Made by a program: the position numbers and the translations under genes
In this document: positions 1-8,074 of the stretch, piece by piece
How the letters are laid out: each line of letters starts with the position of its first letter
Numbering within the stretch: the stretch's first letter is position 1
Origin: Pedobacter zeaxanthinifaciens
GTDB taxonomy: Bacteria; Bacteroidota; Bacteroidia; Sphingobacteriales; Sphingobacteriaceae
Direction of reading: 5' to 3'
Length of the DNA stretch: 64,000 bases
Assembly (NCBI RefSeq): GCF_003313335.1
Contig: NZ_QMHP01000003.1
Location: 248,001 to 312,000 of the forward strand
Notes under the pieces: generated by a model
The model's input: only the letters and a program-made list of their open reading frames with translations
The model's database searches: none
Told to the model about the DNA's origin: nothing

Positions 1-134
1 GCAGAGAAGAGAAAAAGGAACTTCGCAAAGAGCTTAAAGAGATGAAGAAAAAAGCGAACTCGATGAGTGGCGGCGTTTATTTATCTGTTGGCGCAATCAT
101 CATCATTATTTTATTATTGATTTTGATTCTTTAA
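1..134 (+). CDS. 3' end of a gene for a membrane-anchored protein (partial)
   Basis: Only the last 43 codons lie in the window, in the frame that ends at the TAA at 132-134. The visible fragment starts with a Lys/Glu-rich, probably helical or coiled-coil stretch of about 20 residues. A short Ser/Gly turn follows, then a run of Ile/Leu/Val that reaches the C-terminus, as expected for a C-terminal membrane anchor. The family cannot be named from this fragment. A hairpin terminator follows directly. Confidence 0.6.
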   Translation, partial: REEKKELRKELKEMKKKANSMSGGVYLSVGAIIIIILLLILIL

Positions 135-140
135 GAAACA

Positions 141-169
141 AAAAAACCCAGAAAATTCTGGGTTTTTTT
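141..169. terminator. bidirectional intrinsic terminator between the partial gene and serS
   Basis: CCCAGA (147-152) pairs with TCTGGG (157-162) around a four-base loop. The stem is flanked by an A-run on the left and a T-run on the right, so it can act on both converging transcription units. Confidence 0.75.
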
Positions 170-182
170 GTTTTTATCTGCC

Positions 183-1454
183 TTAATCGATGATATCAAA
201 GCCGGTATATTTTACTAAAGCTTCCGGAATTTTGATTCCATTTTCAGTTTGATAATTTTCTAAAATTGAAGCAACAATTCGAGGTAAGGCCAAAGCACTT
301 CCGTTTAGCGTATGCGCTAACTGTGTTTTTCCTTCTTTGCCCTTGAACCTTAATTTCAAACGGTTACTCTGGTAAGTTTCAAAGTTCGATACCGAAGAAA
401 CCTCCAACCAACGCTGTTGCGCAGCACTCCAAACCTCCATATCATAGGTCATGGCGCTGGTAAAGCCCATATCACCACCACATAAGCGTAGCACACGGTA
501 ATGCAAACCAAGCTCTTTCAACAATGATTGTACGTATTGGCTCATGTCCTCTAAGGTTTCATAACTTTTATCGGGGTGCGTAATTTGCACCACCTCCACC
601 TTATCAAATTGGTGCAAACGGTTTAAACCACGTACATGCGCACCATAAGAACCTGCCTCCCTACGGAAACAAGGTGTATAGCCGGTATTTTTAACCGGCA
701 AATCTTCTTCCTTTAAAATCACATCACGGTACAAATTAGTGACAGGAACTTCAGCCGTTGGGATCAAATATAGATCATCAACTCCAACGTGGTACATCTG
801 CCCCTCTTTATCAGGTAATTGACCTGTACCAAAGCCCGAAGCCGCATTAACCAAATGAGGCACTTGCATTTCTTTATATCCTGCAGCAGTAGCGTGATCT
901 AAAAAGAAATTGATCAAAGCACGTTGTAACCTTGCTCCTTTGCCTTTGTAAACTGGAAAGCCAGCACCAGTAATTTTTGTACCTAATTCAAAATCGATGA
1001 TATCATATTTAGCAGCCAATTCCCAATGTGGCAAAGCATTTTCAGGCAAAGCCGATGGATCACCATGAGTATAAACCACTTCGTTATCATCAGCAGTGCT
1101 ACCTGCTTTTACTAAATGATATGGCAAGTTAGGCAACTGCACAATAAGTGATTGCTGTTGCTCTTCCAAAGCAGTAAGCTGCTCGTTTAACTGCTTAATT
1201 TTCTCTTTATGAGATGCCGTATTTGCTTTTACAAGCTCAGCTTCCTCTTTTTTGCCATTACGCATTAGCTCACCAATTTGCTTGGCAGCGGTGTTTGCTT
1301 CAGCTTGTAAACTATCCAAAGAGGACTGTGTAGAGCGGCGTTCTTCATCAACAGCGATGATTTGATCTACCAATTCTACCTGTTTAAAGTTGCGAACGCT
1401 CAAACGCTCTAAAACTTTCTCTCTATTTTCACGGATATAGTTAACTTGCAGCAT
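183..1454 (-). CDS. serS: seryl-tRNA synthetase
   Basis: Charges tRNA-Ser (and tRNA-Sec where present) with serine in the cytoplasm. The 423-residue length is normal. Residues about 30-105 form the antiparallel coiled-coil arm that grips the tRNA long variable arm. The class II core follows: the serine-site TAEVP at 233-237, motif 2 FRREAGSYG at 263-271, and motif 3 in the GSALALPRIV segment near 385-394. The ATG at 1454 sits about 11 bases downstream of the start site expected from the -7 motif at 1472-1479. It is divergent from rsmI and appears to be a single-gene unit ending at the 141-169 hairpin. Confidence 0.97.
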   Translation of the reverse strand: MLQVNYIRENREKVLERLSVRNFKQVELVDQIIAVDEERRSTQSSLDSLQAEANTAAKQIGELMRNGKKEEAELVKANTASHKEKIKQLNEQLTALEEQQQSLIVQLPNLPYHLVKAGSTADDNEVVYTHGDPSALPENALPHWELAAKYDIIDFELGTKITGAGFPVYKGKGARLQRALINFFLDHATAAGYKEMQVPHLVNAASGFGTGQLPDKEGQMYHVGVDDLYLIPTAEVPVTNLYRDVILKEEDLPVKNTGYTPCFRREAGSYGAHVRGLNRLHQFDKVEVVQITHPDKSYETLEDMSQYVQSLLKELGLHYRVLRLCGGDMGFTSAMTYDMEVWSAAQQRWLEVSSVSNFETYQSNRLKLRFKGKEGKTQLAHTLNGSALALPRIVASILENYQTENGIKIPEALVKYTGFDIID

Positions 1455-1471
1455 TATTTATAATTTTTGCA

Positions 1472-1479
1472 CAAAGATA
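1472..1479 (-). promoter_or_regulatory. -7 promoter element of serS
   Basis: Reads TATCTTTG on the minus strand, a full match to the Bacteroidota -7 consensus TAnnTTTG. The predicted 5' UTR is about 10 bases. The -33 region falls in the adjoining GATTTTA repeats and has no clear TTG. Confidence 0.6.
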
Positions 1480-1484
1480 AGATT

Positions 1485-1519
1485 GATTTTAGATTTTAGA
1501 TTTTAGATTTTAGATTTTA
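1485..1519. repeat. exact heptamer array, 5 x GATTTTA
   Basis: Five uninterrupted identical copies of GATTTTA lie in the serS-rsmI divergent spacer, over the -33 region of the serS promoter. This is the only homogeneous short-period array in the window; the others are heteromorphic. Confidence 0.9.
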
Positions 1520-1593
1520 ATTGACTTTCTGAAATTTAACCCCTTAATTTCAAATAATCACAACTTTAAACAATTTTTATAAAACTTTGCAAC

Positions 1594-1628
1594 AATCGTA
1601 ATTCGTCAATCTAAAATCGTAATTCTAA
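1594..1628. repeat. heteromorphic heptamer array running into the rsmI start codon
   Basis: Five heptamers in strict register: AATCGTA, ATTCGTC, AATCTAA, AATCGTA, ATTCTAA. The final A of the last unit is the A of the rsmI ATG at 1628. A similar vocabulary (CAATCG, AATCTA, AATCGTAATT) recurs directly upstream of uppP at about 22511-22542. Confidence 0.7.
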
Positions 1629-2353
1629 TGAGCGGCAAACTTTATATCGTACCCACACCTATTGGCAACTTGGAGGATATGACCTTTAGGGCTATTAGGA
1701 TTTTAAAAGAAGTGGATTTGATTTTAGCCGAAGATACGCGTACTAGTGCCCCACTGCTAAAGCACTTTGGAATTGACAAGCGAGTTTTCGCACACCACCA
1801 GCATAATGAGCATAAAGCTACAGCAGAAATCATCAAATTTTTGAAGGACGGAAAAAACATTGCTTTAATTTCCGATGCGGGAACTCCTGCCATTTCAGAT
1901 CCTGGTTTTTTCTTAGTTCGCGAAGCGATAAAGGAGCAGTTTGAAGTTTGCTGCTTGCCTGGCGCTACTGCCTTTGTTCCGGCTTTGGTGAACTCGGGCT
2001 TACCTAATGATCAATTTATTTTTGAAGGATTTTTACCTGTAAAAAAAGGTCGCAAAACACGATTAAAAATACTTGCCGAAGAAGAAAGGACCATGATTTT
2101 TTACGAAAGTCCGCACCGGTTGCTGAAAACTTTGAGTGAGTTTGCTGAGTTTTTTGGGGAAGATAGGCCCGTTTCAGTAAGTAGAGAATTGAGCAAAGTT
2201 TACGAGGAAAATGTTCGTGGCACAGTTATGGAAGTAAAATCACACTTTGAAAACAATATTTTAAAAGGAGAATTCGTAATTTGTGTGGGTGGAAATGTGA
2301 ACAAGGACAGAAGAACAAAGCATAAAGATAAGTATGGAAAAGTTGATAGTTAG
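1628..2353 (+). CDS. rsmI: 16S rRNA (cytidine(1402)-2'-O)-methyltransferase
   Basis: A tetrapyrrole-methylase-fold enzyme that uses S-adenosylmethionine to 2'-O-methylate C1402 in the 16S rRNA decoding centre. Family signatures are PTPIGNL (9-15), AEDTR (34-38) and the SAM-loop segment SDAGTPAISDPG (82-93). A FYESPHR motif lies further on. At 241 residues it lacks most of the C-terminal extension of longer homologues and ends in a Lys-rich tail, which is common in this phylum. The start is the first ATG after the heptamer array. No Shine-Dalgarno sequence is visible. Confidence 0.95.
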   Translation: MSGKLYIVPTPIGNLEDMTFRAIRILKEVDLILAEDTRTSAPLLKHFGIDKRVFAHHQHNEHKATAEIIKFLKDGKNIALISDAGTPAISDPGFFLVREAIKEQFEVCCLPGATAFVPALVNSGLPNDQFIFEGFLPVKKGRKTRLKILAEEERTMIFYESPHRLLKTLSEFAEFFGEDRPVSVSRELSKVYEENVRGTVMEVKSHFENNILKGEFVICVGGNVNKDRRTKHKDKYGKVDS

Positions 2354-2364
2354 TGATTAGCTAT

Positions 2365-2445
2365 CGTCATGCTGAATTTATTTCAGCATCCGCTAGTAAG
2401 ACAATAGTTATTATAAAACTGATGCTGAATAAATTCAGCATGACG
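2365..2445. repeat. REP-like palindrome, type A, copy 1 (left flank of the GIY-YIG gene)
   Basis: A left arm at 2365-2390 (begins CGTCATGCTGAAT, ends TTTCAGCATC) and a right arm at 2421-2445 are inverted complements except for one missing base. They surround a 30-base centre. Each arm contains its own small palindrome (GCTGAA..TTCAGC), so the element can fold as a double hairpin. The right arm contains ATG at 2440, in frame with the nuclease gene. Confidence 0.9.
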
Positions 2446-2760
2446 GAAAATACAAAAATGATACGTGGCGGAAGCGTTTACATTTTAACAAACTACAACA
2501 ATGAAGTACTTTATATTGGTGTAACATCCGATTTATTTTCAAGGATAGTTGAGCATAAAGAGAAATATTATCCAAGCTCATTTACATCAAAATATAATTG
2601 CTATAAGTTAGTTTATTATGAGCATTTCAGTAGTATTGAAGAAGCCATAATCAAGGAAAAACAGCTTAAAAACTGGAGAAGGCAATGGAAGGTCAGTTTG
2701 ATTAATGATTTTAATCCCGATTGGGAAGATTTATTTTATAAATTAAATGAAGAAATTTAG
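2440..2760 (+). CDS. GIY-YIG superfamily single-domain nuclease (UPF0213/YhbQ-like)
   Basis: A small GIY-YIG domain protein. Counting from the Met at 2458 (100 residues), VYI lies at 7-9, YIG at 19-21, the catalytic-type Arg at 29, His at 33, Tyr at 46, and the metal-binding Glu is probably Glu67 in KEKQLKNW. All core residues are present, so activity is plausible. The family cuts DNA by single-site hydrolysis, but the role of free-standing members is poorly defined. The upstream ATG at 2440 lies inside the right arm of a palindrome, and 2458 is the conservative start. A near-identical palindrome follows the stop codon by 7 bases, so the gene sits in a repeat-bounded cassette. Confidence 0.85.
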   Translation: MTENTKMIRGGSVYILTNYNNEVLYIGVTSDLFSRIVEHKEKYYPSSFTSKYNCYKLVYYEHFSSIEEAIIKEKQLKNWRRQWKVSLINDFNPDWEDLFYKLNEEI

Positions 2761-2767
2761 ATAAACC

Positions 2768-2841
2768 CGTCATGCTGAATTTATTTCAGCATCCGCTAGT
2801 AACAATTATAAAACTGATGCTGAAATAAATTCAGCATGACG
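2768..2841. repeat. REP-like palindrome, type A, copy 2 (right flank of the GIY-YIG gene)
   Basis: Perfect 26-base inverted arms at 2768-2793 and 2816-2841 around a 22-base centre. Arms and centre (CGCTAGTAA at the left, ATTATAAAACT at the right) match copy 1 and lie in the same orientation. The two copies are therefore homologous elements, not chance hairpins. Confidence 0.9.
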
Positions 2842-2880
2842 GAACGCCTAGTTAGCATTAGAATAATAAAAAAGAAAACC

Positions 2881-3516
2881 ATGATTAACATCGATAGATT
2901 TTTGGCGGACGAGCAAGACCCGAAAGCCGTAGAAAAAGTAGCTGGTAAATTAAACGACTTACTTACCAGCGGCGAAGAAATTTTATACTTAGCAGTGCAA
3001 AAAAAACCTGCGGTAAACATCCTTCCAGATTGTATTGCCATTAGCAATAAAAGAATTTTTTATTGCTCGCCAAGCAATTTGGGCCTAACCATGAACTTTA
3101 AGGACATCTCTTGGAAAAACATTAAAGAGGTTTCTTTTAAGGAGGGTTTATTAGGTTCGAAATTCATTTGTGTGCCACAATCAGGAGAAAATATTGTTAC
3201 CGATTTTATTCCTAAAGTACAAGTAAGAAAATTACATCAGGCGGCAAACCAGCAATTGGAAGAGTATAAAGAAATGCTGCGCCAACAGAAATTGGAAGAA
3301 AATCGTGCTTCTGCTTCTTCATTTACAGTTCCTGCACCTGTAATTGATTTGCCAATAGAGGAAGCCATCGTAATTCCAGAGGTGATTCAACCTGAAATAA
3401 GCAAGGAGGATGAGGTAGAACAAAAATTGATTAAGCTTAAAGGTTTATATGATAAGCAGTTGATTACCCGCGAAGAATACGAACACAAAAAGGCCGCAAT
3501 TTTAGATAGTATGTAA
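2881..3516 (+). CDS. PH-like domain protein with C-terminal SHOCT domain
   Basis: A 211-residue soluble protein. Residues about 30-125 look like a bacterial pleckstrin-homology (YokE-type) fold, including the AISNKRIFY strand at 53-61 that is typical of this family. A Gln/Glu-rich linker follows (126-175). Residues about 178-207 are a SHOCT motif (LxxLKxLYDKxLITxEEYxxKKAxIL), a short helical hairpin found at the ends of many bacterial proteins and thought to mediate oligomerisation. The same frame stays open upstream to 2836, but those codons are the arm of the palindrome, so the ATG at 2881 is chosen. The cellular role is unknown. Confidence 0.8.
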   Translation: MINIDRFLADEQDPKAVEKVAGKLNDLLTSGEEILYLAVQKKPAVNILPDCIAISNKRIFYCSPSNLGLTMNFKDISWKNIKEVSFKEGLLGSKFICVPQSGENIVTDFIPKVQVRKLHQAANQQLEEYKEMLRQQKLEENRASASSFTVPAPVIDLPIEEAIVIPEVIQPEISKEDEVEQKLIKLKGLYDKQLITREEYEHKKAAILDSM

Positions 3517-3525
3517 TCAGCTTAT

Positions 3526-3620
3526 CCGTTGCCCTGAATTTATTTTACTGCGTAGCTTTCTGCTTGCTACAAGTCAGGCTCGGCTTTGCTAAAGGATGCT
3601 GAAATAAATTTAGCATGACG
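3526..3620. repeat. REP-like palindrome, type A, degenerate copy 3
   Basis: The right arm at 3595-3620 is almost identical to that of copies 1 and 2 (GATGCTGAAATAAAT...). The left arm is decayed (CCTGAATTTATTT near 3533-3545), and the centre is longer and unrelated. It lies between the SHOCT gene and lnt. Confidence 0.75.
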
Positions 3621-3640
3621 ATGTCGAAAAGACACTAATA

Positions 3641-5257
3641 ATGACAAAGAAAACGACTTTTTTAGCACTTTTAAGTGCCTTGCTAATGTGGTTGGCCTGG
3701 CCACCTCACACTTGGTTGGCGCCGCTATTATTCATTGGCCTTGTGCCGTTATTCATCGCACTTAAGCAAGTGATAACCACTTCCGATAAAAAAACCGGAA
3801 AGAAGGTATTTCTTACCGCAGGCCTGACTTTTTTAGTATGGAATACCGCCTCCATTTACTGGGTTTTCAATTCCATAAATGCAGTAAACAGCGGCTTTAC
3901 GGGAGCAATCATCTCCTTGCTGGTTTCCTTAATTCCGTATGGGTTGGGCGCTTTTTTAATGACATCAGCCTTATGGCTTTATTACCGATTTAGCACTTAC
4001 ACCAACAACAAAATCATTGCTTACGTTGCCCTCATTGCTTTTTACATCAGCCTAGAGTACCTGCACCAAACTTGGGATTTAGCATTCCCTTGGATGACAT
4101 TAGGAAATGGTTTTGCAGGCCTTCATCAAGCCATTCAGTGGTACGAGTTTACTGGCGTTTATGGAGGCTCCTTGTGGATTTTATTAAGTAACATTATCGC
4201 TTTTGAAGCTTACCTTCAGCTCAAAACACAGAAAAAATATCTGTTAACCGGAATTTGGGTGCTTTTGTTAGCGTTACCAATTGGCTATTCCATTTATCGC
4301 TATCAAAACTATATAGAGAAAAATGTGCCTGTAAATGTGGTAGCGGTTCAACCAAATATTGATCCTTACGAAAAATATGGATCTACCTCTGCCTACGAAC
4401 AGTTACGCGTTCTTACGCATCTTTCAGATTCTGTTGGACAAACCAATACAGAATATTTCATTTGGCCTGAAACTGCCATTCCTAACTACGCAGACGAAGA
4501 ACGGATTAGAAGCAACAATGATTTTATTGCCGCACAACAGTTCTTATCGAAATATAAAAATGGAACCCTGATTACTGGCATTGAAAGTGTGAGATATTAC
4601 AACGATAAACGTACTTTATCAGCGAAAGTAAATCCTAACGGAGGATATTACGATAACTACAACGCTGCTGTACAAATTGAAAACTCAGCTAACGTAGCAT
4701 TTTATCACAAATCCAAATTAGTTCCGGGAGTTGAAAAAATGCCGTTCCCTAAAGTGTTTTCATTTCTGGGACCAGTTTTTGAAAAGCTTGGCGGCAGTGT
4801 TTCTGGTTGGGGTTGGCAAGATGAACCAGGTGTTTTTTACGCTTACAGTGGCATAGGTGCAGCACCGGTAATTTGTTATGAGTCCATTTGGGGCGATTGG
4901 GTAGCTGGTTCGGTAAAACAAGGTGCGCAATTCATCGCCATAATCACAAACGATGGCTGGTGGGGCAATACCTCCGGCAAAGATCAGCACTTCTTATACG
5001 CAAAACTTCGTTCTATAGAAACCAGAAGATATGTAGTTAGGTCTGCAAATACTGGCATTTCCGGCTTTCTCAATCAGCGTGGAGATGTAGTTCAGCAATC
5101 TAAATGGTGGACCCGCACTGCACTAAAAGCCGACATTAACCTCAATGATGAACTTACTTTCTATGTAAGAAACGGGGATTATATCGCAAAAATAAGTGTA
5201 GCACTGGCTTTGTTAGCTGCAGTTTTTCTACTCCTAAAAAAATGGTTTTTAAAATAA
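3641..5257 (+). CDS. lnt: apolipoprotein N-acyltransferase
   Basis: An inner-membrane enzyme that transfers an acyl chain to the alpha-amino group of the lipid-modified Cys of lipoproteins. The first ~220 residues are membrane helices, followed by a nitrilase-like periplasmic domain and a last helix at ~515-535. The Glu-Lys-Cys triad is visible as Glu277 (WPETA), Lys357 (KSKLVPG) and Cys412 (VICYES). The length of 538 is normal. The next gene, lspA, acts one step earlier in the same pathway, with 48 bases between them and a separate -7 element before lspA. Confidence 0.96.
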   Translation: MTKKTTFLALLSALLMWLAWPPHTWLAPLLFIGLVPLFIALKQVITTSDKKTGKKVFLTAGLTFLVWNTASIYWVFNSINAVNSGFTGAIISLLVSLIPYGLGAFLMTSALWLYYRFSTYTNNKIIAYVALIAFYISLEYLHQTWDLAFPWMTLGNGFAGLHQAIQWYEFTGVYGGSLWILLSNIIAFEAYLQLKTQKKYLLTGIWVLLLALPIGYSIYRYQNYIEKNVPVNVVAVQPNIDPYEKYGSTSAYEQLRVLTHLSDSVGQTNTEYFIWPETAIPNYADEERIRSNNDFIAAQQFLSKYKNGTLITGIESVRYYNDKRTLSAKVNPNGGYYDNYNAAVQIENSANVAFYHKSKLVPGVEKMPFPKVFSFLGPVFEKLGGSVSGWGWQDEPGVFYAYSGIGAAPVICYESIWGDWVAGSVKQGAQFIAIITNDGWWGNTSGKDQHFLYAKLRSIETRRYVVRSANTGISGFLNQRGDVVQQSKWWTRTALKADINLNDELTFYVRNGDYIAKISVALALLAAVFLLLKKWFLK

Positions 5258-5274
5258 TTGGAGCGTTAAAACAA

Positions 5275-5282
5275 TACTTTTG
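5275..5282 (+). promoter_or_regulatory. -7 promoter element of lspA
   Basis: TACTTTTG matches TAnnTTTG. Its predicted start site near 5289 gives a short leader to the ATG at 5306, suggesting lspA can be transcribed independently of lnt. Confidence 0.5.
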
Positions 5283-5305
5283 TTGCATCCAATACAAAAA
5301 ATAAA

Positions 5306-5857
5306 ATGATGATTAAAAATAGAAGTTCACTAAAGTTCATTTTCTTATTGGTAATTGTTGCACTAAACCTAGGCTGCGATCAGGTATCGAAAATTATAGT
5401 TCGGAAAAATCTAGTTCCATACGAACAAATCACCGTCATCAAAGATCATTTTATTTTAACCAAAGTTGAAAATACAGGTGCTTTTTTAAGTGCTGGCAGT
5501 AATTTACCTGATTTTATAAGAACACTTATTCTTACCGTATTGCCTGTTTTAGTTTTAGCCTACGGACTATGGTTCATTTACAGCCACAAACAATTGCCAG
5601 CTTTAATGCAAATTGGTATTTGCTTTTTAATTGGCGGCGGTATTGGTAATATCTACGATAGGATTGCGCATGGCTCCGTAACAGATTTTATGCACATGGA
5701 TTTTATCCTTTTCAGAACCGGCATATTTAACTTGGCAGATGTTTCCATTATGGTGGGAATAGCACTATTGCTAATCAACAACTTGATGGCCGCAAAAGCA
5801 AAAAAAGAATTAGAAGCTAGCGATGAGGAATTAACAACCGACCAAGCTCAGCATTAA
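5306..5857 (+). CDS. lspA: lipoprotein signal peptidase (signal peptidase II)
   Basis: An aspartic protease of the inner membrane that removes the signal peptide of prolipoproteins after diacylglyceryl transfer. Four membrane helices are apparent. The catalytic dyad is Asp118 (NIYDRI) and Asp145 (FNLADV), and the conserved N-terminal CDQVSK lies at 24-29 and VENTGAF at 54-60. The acidic C-terminal tail is dispensable-looking. The start could be either of two adjacent ATGs (5306 or 5309). Its end overlaps the end of the converging permease gene by 4 bases. Substrates in this window would include MsrB, the DM13 protein and the lipoprotein at 42180. Confidence 0.96.
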   Translation: MMIKNRSSLKFIFLLVIVALNLGCDQVSKIIVRKNLVPYEQITVIKDHFILTKVENTGAFLSAGSNLPDFIRTLILTVLPVLVLAYGLWFIYSHKQLPALMQIGICFLIGGGIGNIYDRIAHGSVTDFMHMDFILFRTGIFNLADVSIMVGIALLLINNLMAAKAKKELEASDEELTTDQAQH

Positions 5858-6942
5858 ACGCTGGCATTTTGGTTTTTAACGTCAAATGCATCTCTTAAAC
5901 CAATAGCTATTAGGTTGAAAGCATAAACCGTTAACATGATGGCCAAGCCAGGCAATACGGCCAAATAAGCAGCATCCATAATAATGTAACCATAGTGCTC
6001 CTTAATCATGGTGCCCCAACTAGGCATGGGCGGCTGTGCGCCAAATCCTAAAAAGCTTAAACCTGTTTCCAATAAAATTGCTGAGGCGAAATTAGCTGAA
6101 GCAACAACTAAAATTGGCCCGGCGATATTTGGTAGGATGTGTTTAATAATAGTTCTACTATTAGAAAAGCCCAGTGCTTTAGCAGCCTCTACAAATTCCA
6201 CCTGTTTTAGGGCCATTACCTGCCCCCGTACCAAACGGGCAACATCTACCCAAGTAGAAAGCCCTACGGCAATAAATATTTGCCAAAAACCTTTACCCAA
6301 GGCAAATGAAATGGCAATTACCAGTAACAACGAAGGCAAAGACCAAATTACATTCATAAACCAACTAATGGTTGCGTCAACCTTTCCGCCAAAAAAACCT
6401 GCTATAGCACCTAAACCCACACCAATTAACATCGAAATAATAACAGCCATTAAACCTACCGAAAGCGACACACGCACTCCTAGGATAAGTCGGCTTAACA
6501 TATCCCTACCGTACATGTCTGTGCCTAGCCAAAAGGTTTGTTTGTATACATTTTCGCCGCCTAGCAATGGATAAACCTCCTCTTCTGCTTGCTCATCGTC
6601 TCCAATATATTCTTTAGCGAACACTTTATTTCCTTCTACCCGATAAGATGTGATCGGTATGCTCTTGAAATTGGCCTCTTGCCCATAAAGCATTTTCTCG
6701 AAAAAATTTACCTGCCTAATCTTATCGTTTCTGCTAATCACTAAAAACTGAAAAGTTCTGCCCGGCTTTTTGTTGCTAAGCTGCAGGTTCATGGTATTAG
6801 CATAAGGCGTTTGATCAGGTGTAATTAAATAACCCAATATCCCTACTATTACTAAAAAGACGATAAAAATTAAACCTATTAAAGCGAATGTATTGCGTTT
6901 AAACTTCTTCCAAACTTTTGCAGACTGTGTATGATTTGCCAT
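5854..6942 (-). CDS. ABC transporter permease, OppC/DppC type
   Basis: A peptide-type importer permease of 362 residues. There is an N-terminal membrane helix (~18-40), a periplasmic insertion of about 100 residues, then five membrane helices. The cytoplasmic coupling loop EAAKALGFSN...ILPNIAGPI is the EAA motif that docks on the ATPase. The usual partners (OppB, the binding protein, ATPases) are not in the window. The gene instead follows a glycosyltransferase gene with a 1-base gap, so it is co-transcribed with it and presumably works with subunits encoded elsewhere. The peptide substrate is inferred from the family only. Confidence 0.9.
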   Translation of the reverse strand: MANHTQSAKVWKKFKRNTFALIGLIFIVFLVIVGILGYLITPDQTPYANTMNLQLSNKKPGRTFQFLVISRNDKIRQVNFFEKMLYGQEANFKSIPITSYRVEGNKVFAKEYIGDDEQAEEEVYPLLGGENVYKQTFWLGTDMYGRDMLSRLILGVRVSLSVGLMAVIISMLIGVGLGAIAGFFGGKVDATISWFMNVIWSLPSLLLVIAISFALGKGFWQIFIAVGLSTWVDVARLVRGQVMALKQVEFVEAAKALGFSNSRTIIKHILPNIAGPILVVASANFASAILLETGLSFLGFGAQPPMPSWGTMIKEHYGYIIMDAAYLAVLPGLAIMLTVYAFNLIAIGLRDAFDVKNQNASV

Positions 6943-6943
6943 T

Positions 6944-8074
6944 TTATTTTACCATTCGGCCTTTCCAATTATATTTTCCTGAATTTCCGGCGATGCCAAT
7001 ATAAATTAAGTAGATGATATGAAGCGCATTTAAAACAGGCAGTAAAAACAATAGATTCTTACGCTTGAAAAAGCCCACCATTTTGTAAAGAAAAACAAAT
7101 TCTACCAGTAATTTGGAAATAATTTGAAACAATAGAAATGGCGCTACTCCAGCGAAGAAAATACAAAGTATCGAATTGACCACAATACTTACGTTAAACA
7201 GCCAAATACTCACGCCAAGTATAATTACTGATTTATCTTTATAACGAGTACTTTTTGAAGCCCATCGTTTACGCTGCTGTATAAATTCAGTTAAGCTTGG
7301 TTTAGCATGTGTATAAACAATAGCATCTTTGTTCTTTAAAAACCCTATCCTATCACCATAAATGGCGGCCATTTTATGCAGCAGAAGCTCATCATCTCCC
7401 GAGGCCAAATCATCTATTCCTTTAAATCCACCTACTTCAAAAAAGGCCTTTTTTTCGTAAGCCAAATTAGCGCCATTACAAGTACTTGGATTTTTGTTGC
7501 CTATTGTTGATGCTCCCAAGCCAATGAGGTAACTAAACTCTAACGATTGGAGCTCCTCAAAAATGCTTTTCTCTTCAAAGTAAGCCACCGGCGATGATAT
7601 CATTTTGTAGCCATTTTCTTCGTAGTAAGCTACGATGGTTGCTAACCAATGCTGCCCCATCCTACAATCGGCATCAGTAGTGATGATTAAATCACCTTTA
7701 GCTTCTCCAACGGCTTTTTGTATGGCCATCTTTTTGTACGAATTAAGTACCGCAGGTTCGTTTAGTTGAATTAGCTTAACACCAGCGTAGTTTTTTACAA
7801 TCTCTGCCGTCCGATCTGTAGAATGATCATCAATGATAATGAGCTCGAACAGCGTTTTAGGGTAATGCTGTGCCAGTACATCATCAATTGTTTTAGCAAT
7901 TTTATCTTCTTCGTTGCGAGCAGCAATAATAATGGATACAAAGGTTGTAGGAGGAGTTGCCGGCTTTTTGTAATACTTTATCCTGGCCCAACCAACAATA
8001 AAAGTTGCCACTACAAAGATGTATATGAATGTTAGAAAAACAGAGAGGTAACTAATTGCGCTGATTATTTCCAA
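6944..8074 (-). CDS. membrane-bound family 2 glycosyltransferase
   Basis: A processive-type GT-A glycosyltransferase. An N-terminal membrane helix (~5-30) precedes the catalytic domain: FVSIIIAARNEE at 45-56, DDHSTD at 82-87, the metal-binding DAD at 134-136, an SGDDE acid motif, and QQRKRW (QxxRW), which marks enzymes that make or extend polymers or act on lipid acceptors. Three or so membrane helices follow. The start appears to be TTG at 8074, since no ATG is available. It overlaps the upstream membrane-protein gene by 23 bases. The product is unknown; a surface glycan or glycolipid is likely. Confidence 0.88.
   Translation of the reverse strand: MEIISAISYLSVFLTFIYIFVVATFIVGWARIKYYKKPATPPTTFVSIIIAARNEEDKIAKTIDDVLAQHYPKTLFELIIIDDHSTDRTAEIVKNYAGVKLIQLNEPAVLNSYKKMAIQKAVGEAKGDLIITTDADCRMGQHWLATIVAYYEENGYKMISSPVAYFEEKSIFEELQSLEFSYLIGLGASTIGNKNPSTCNGANLAYEKKAFFEVGGFKGIDDLASGDDELLLHKMAAIYGDRIGFLKNKDAIVYTHAKPSLTEFIQQRKRWASKSTRYKDKSVIILGVSIWLFNVSIVVNSILCIFFAGVAPFLLFQIISKLLVEFVFLYKMVGFFKRKNLLFLLPVLNALHIIYLIYIGIAGNSGKYNWKGRMVK

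Noticed and set aside
2353..2439. N-terminal extension of the GIY-YIG protein
   Set aside because: The codons up to 2439 are the left arm and centre of the palindrome and begin one base inside the rsmI stop codon; the conserved domain starts after 2458.
5306..5857. lspA as a second promoterless part of the lnt operon only
   Set aside because: The spacing allows co-transcription, but a good -7 element lies between the genes, so both options remain and operon-only dependence was not asserted.
6008..6574. 188-codon open frame opposite the OppC-type permease gene
   Set aside because: It lies entirely antisense to a clear transporter gene, with Pro/Thr/Lys-rich composition and no motif.
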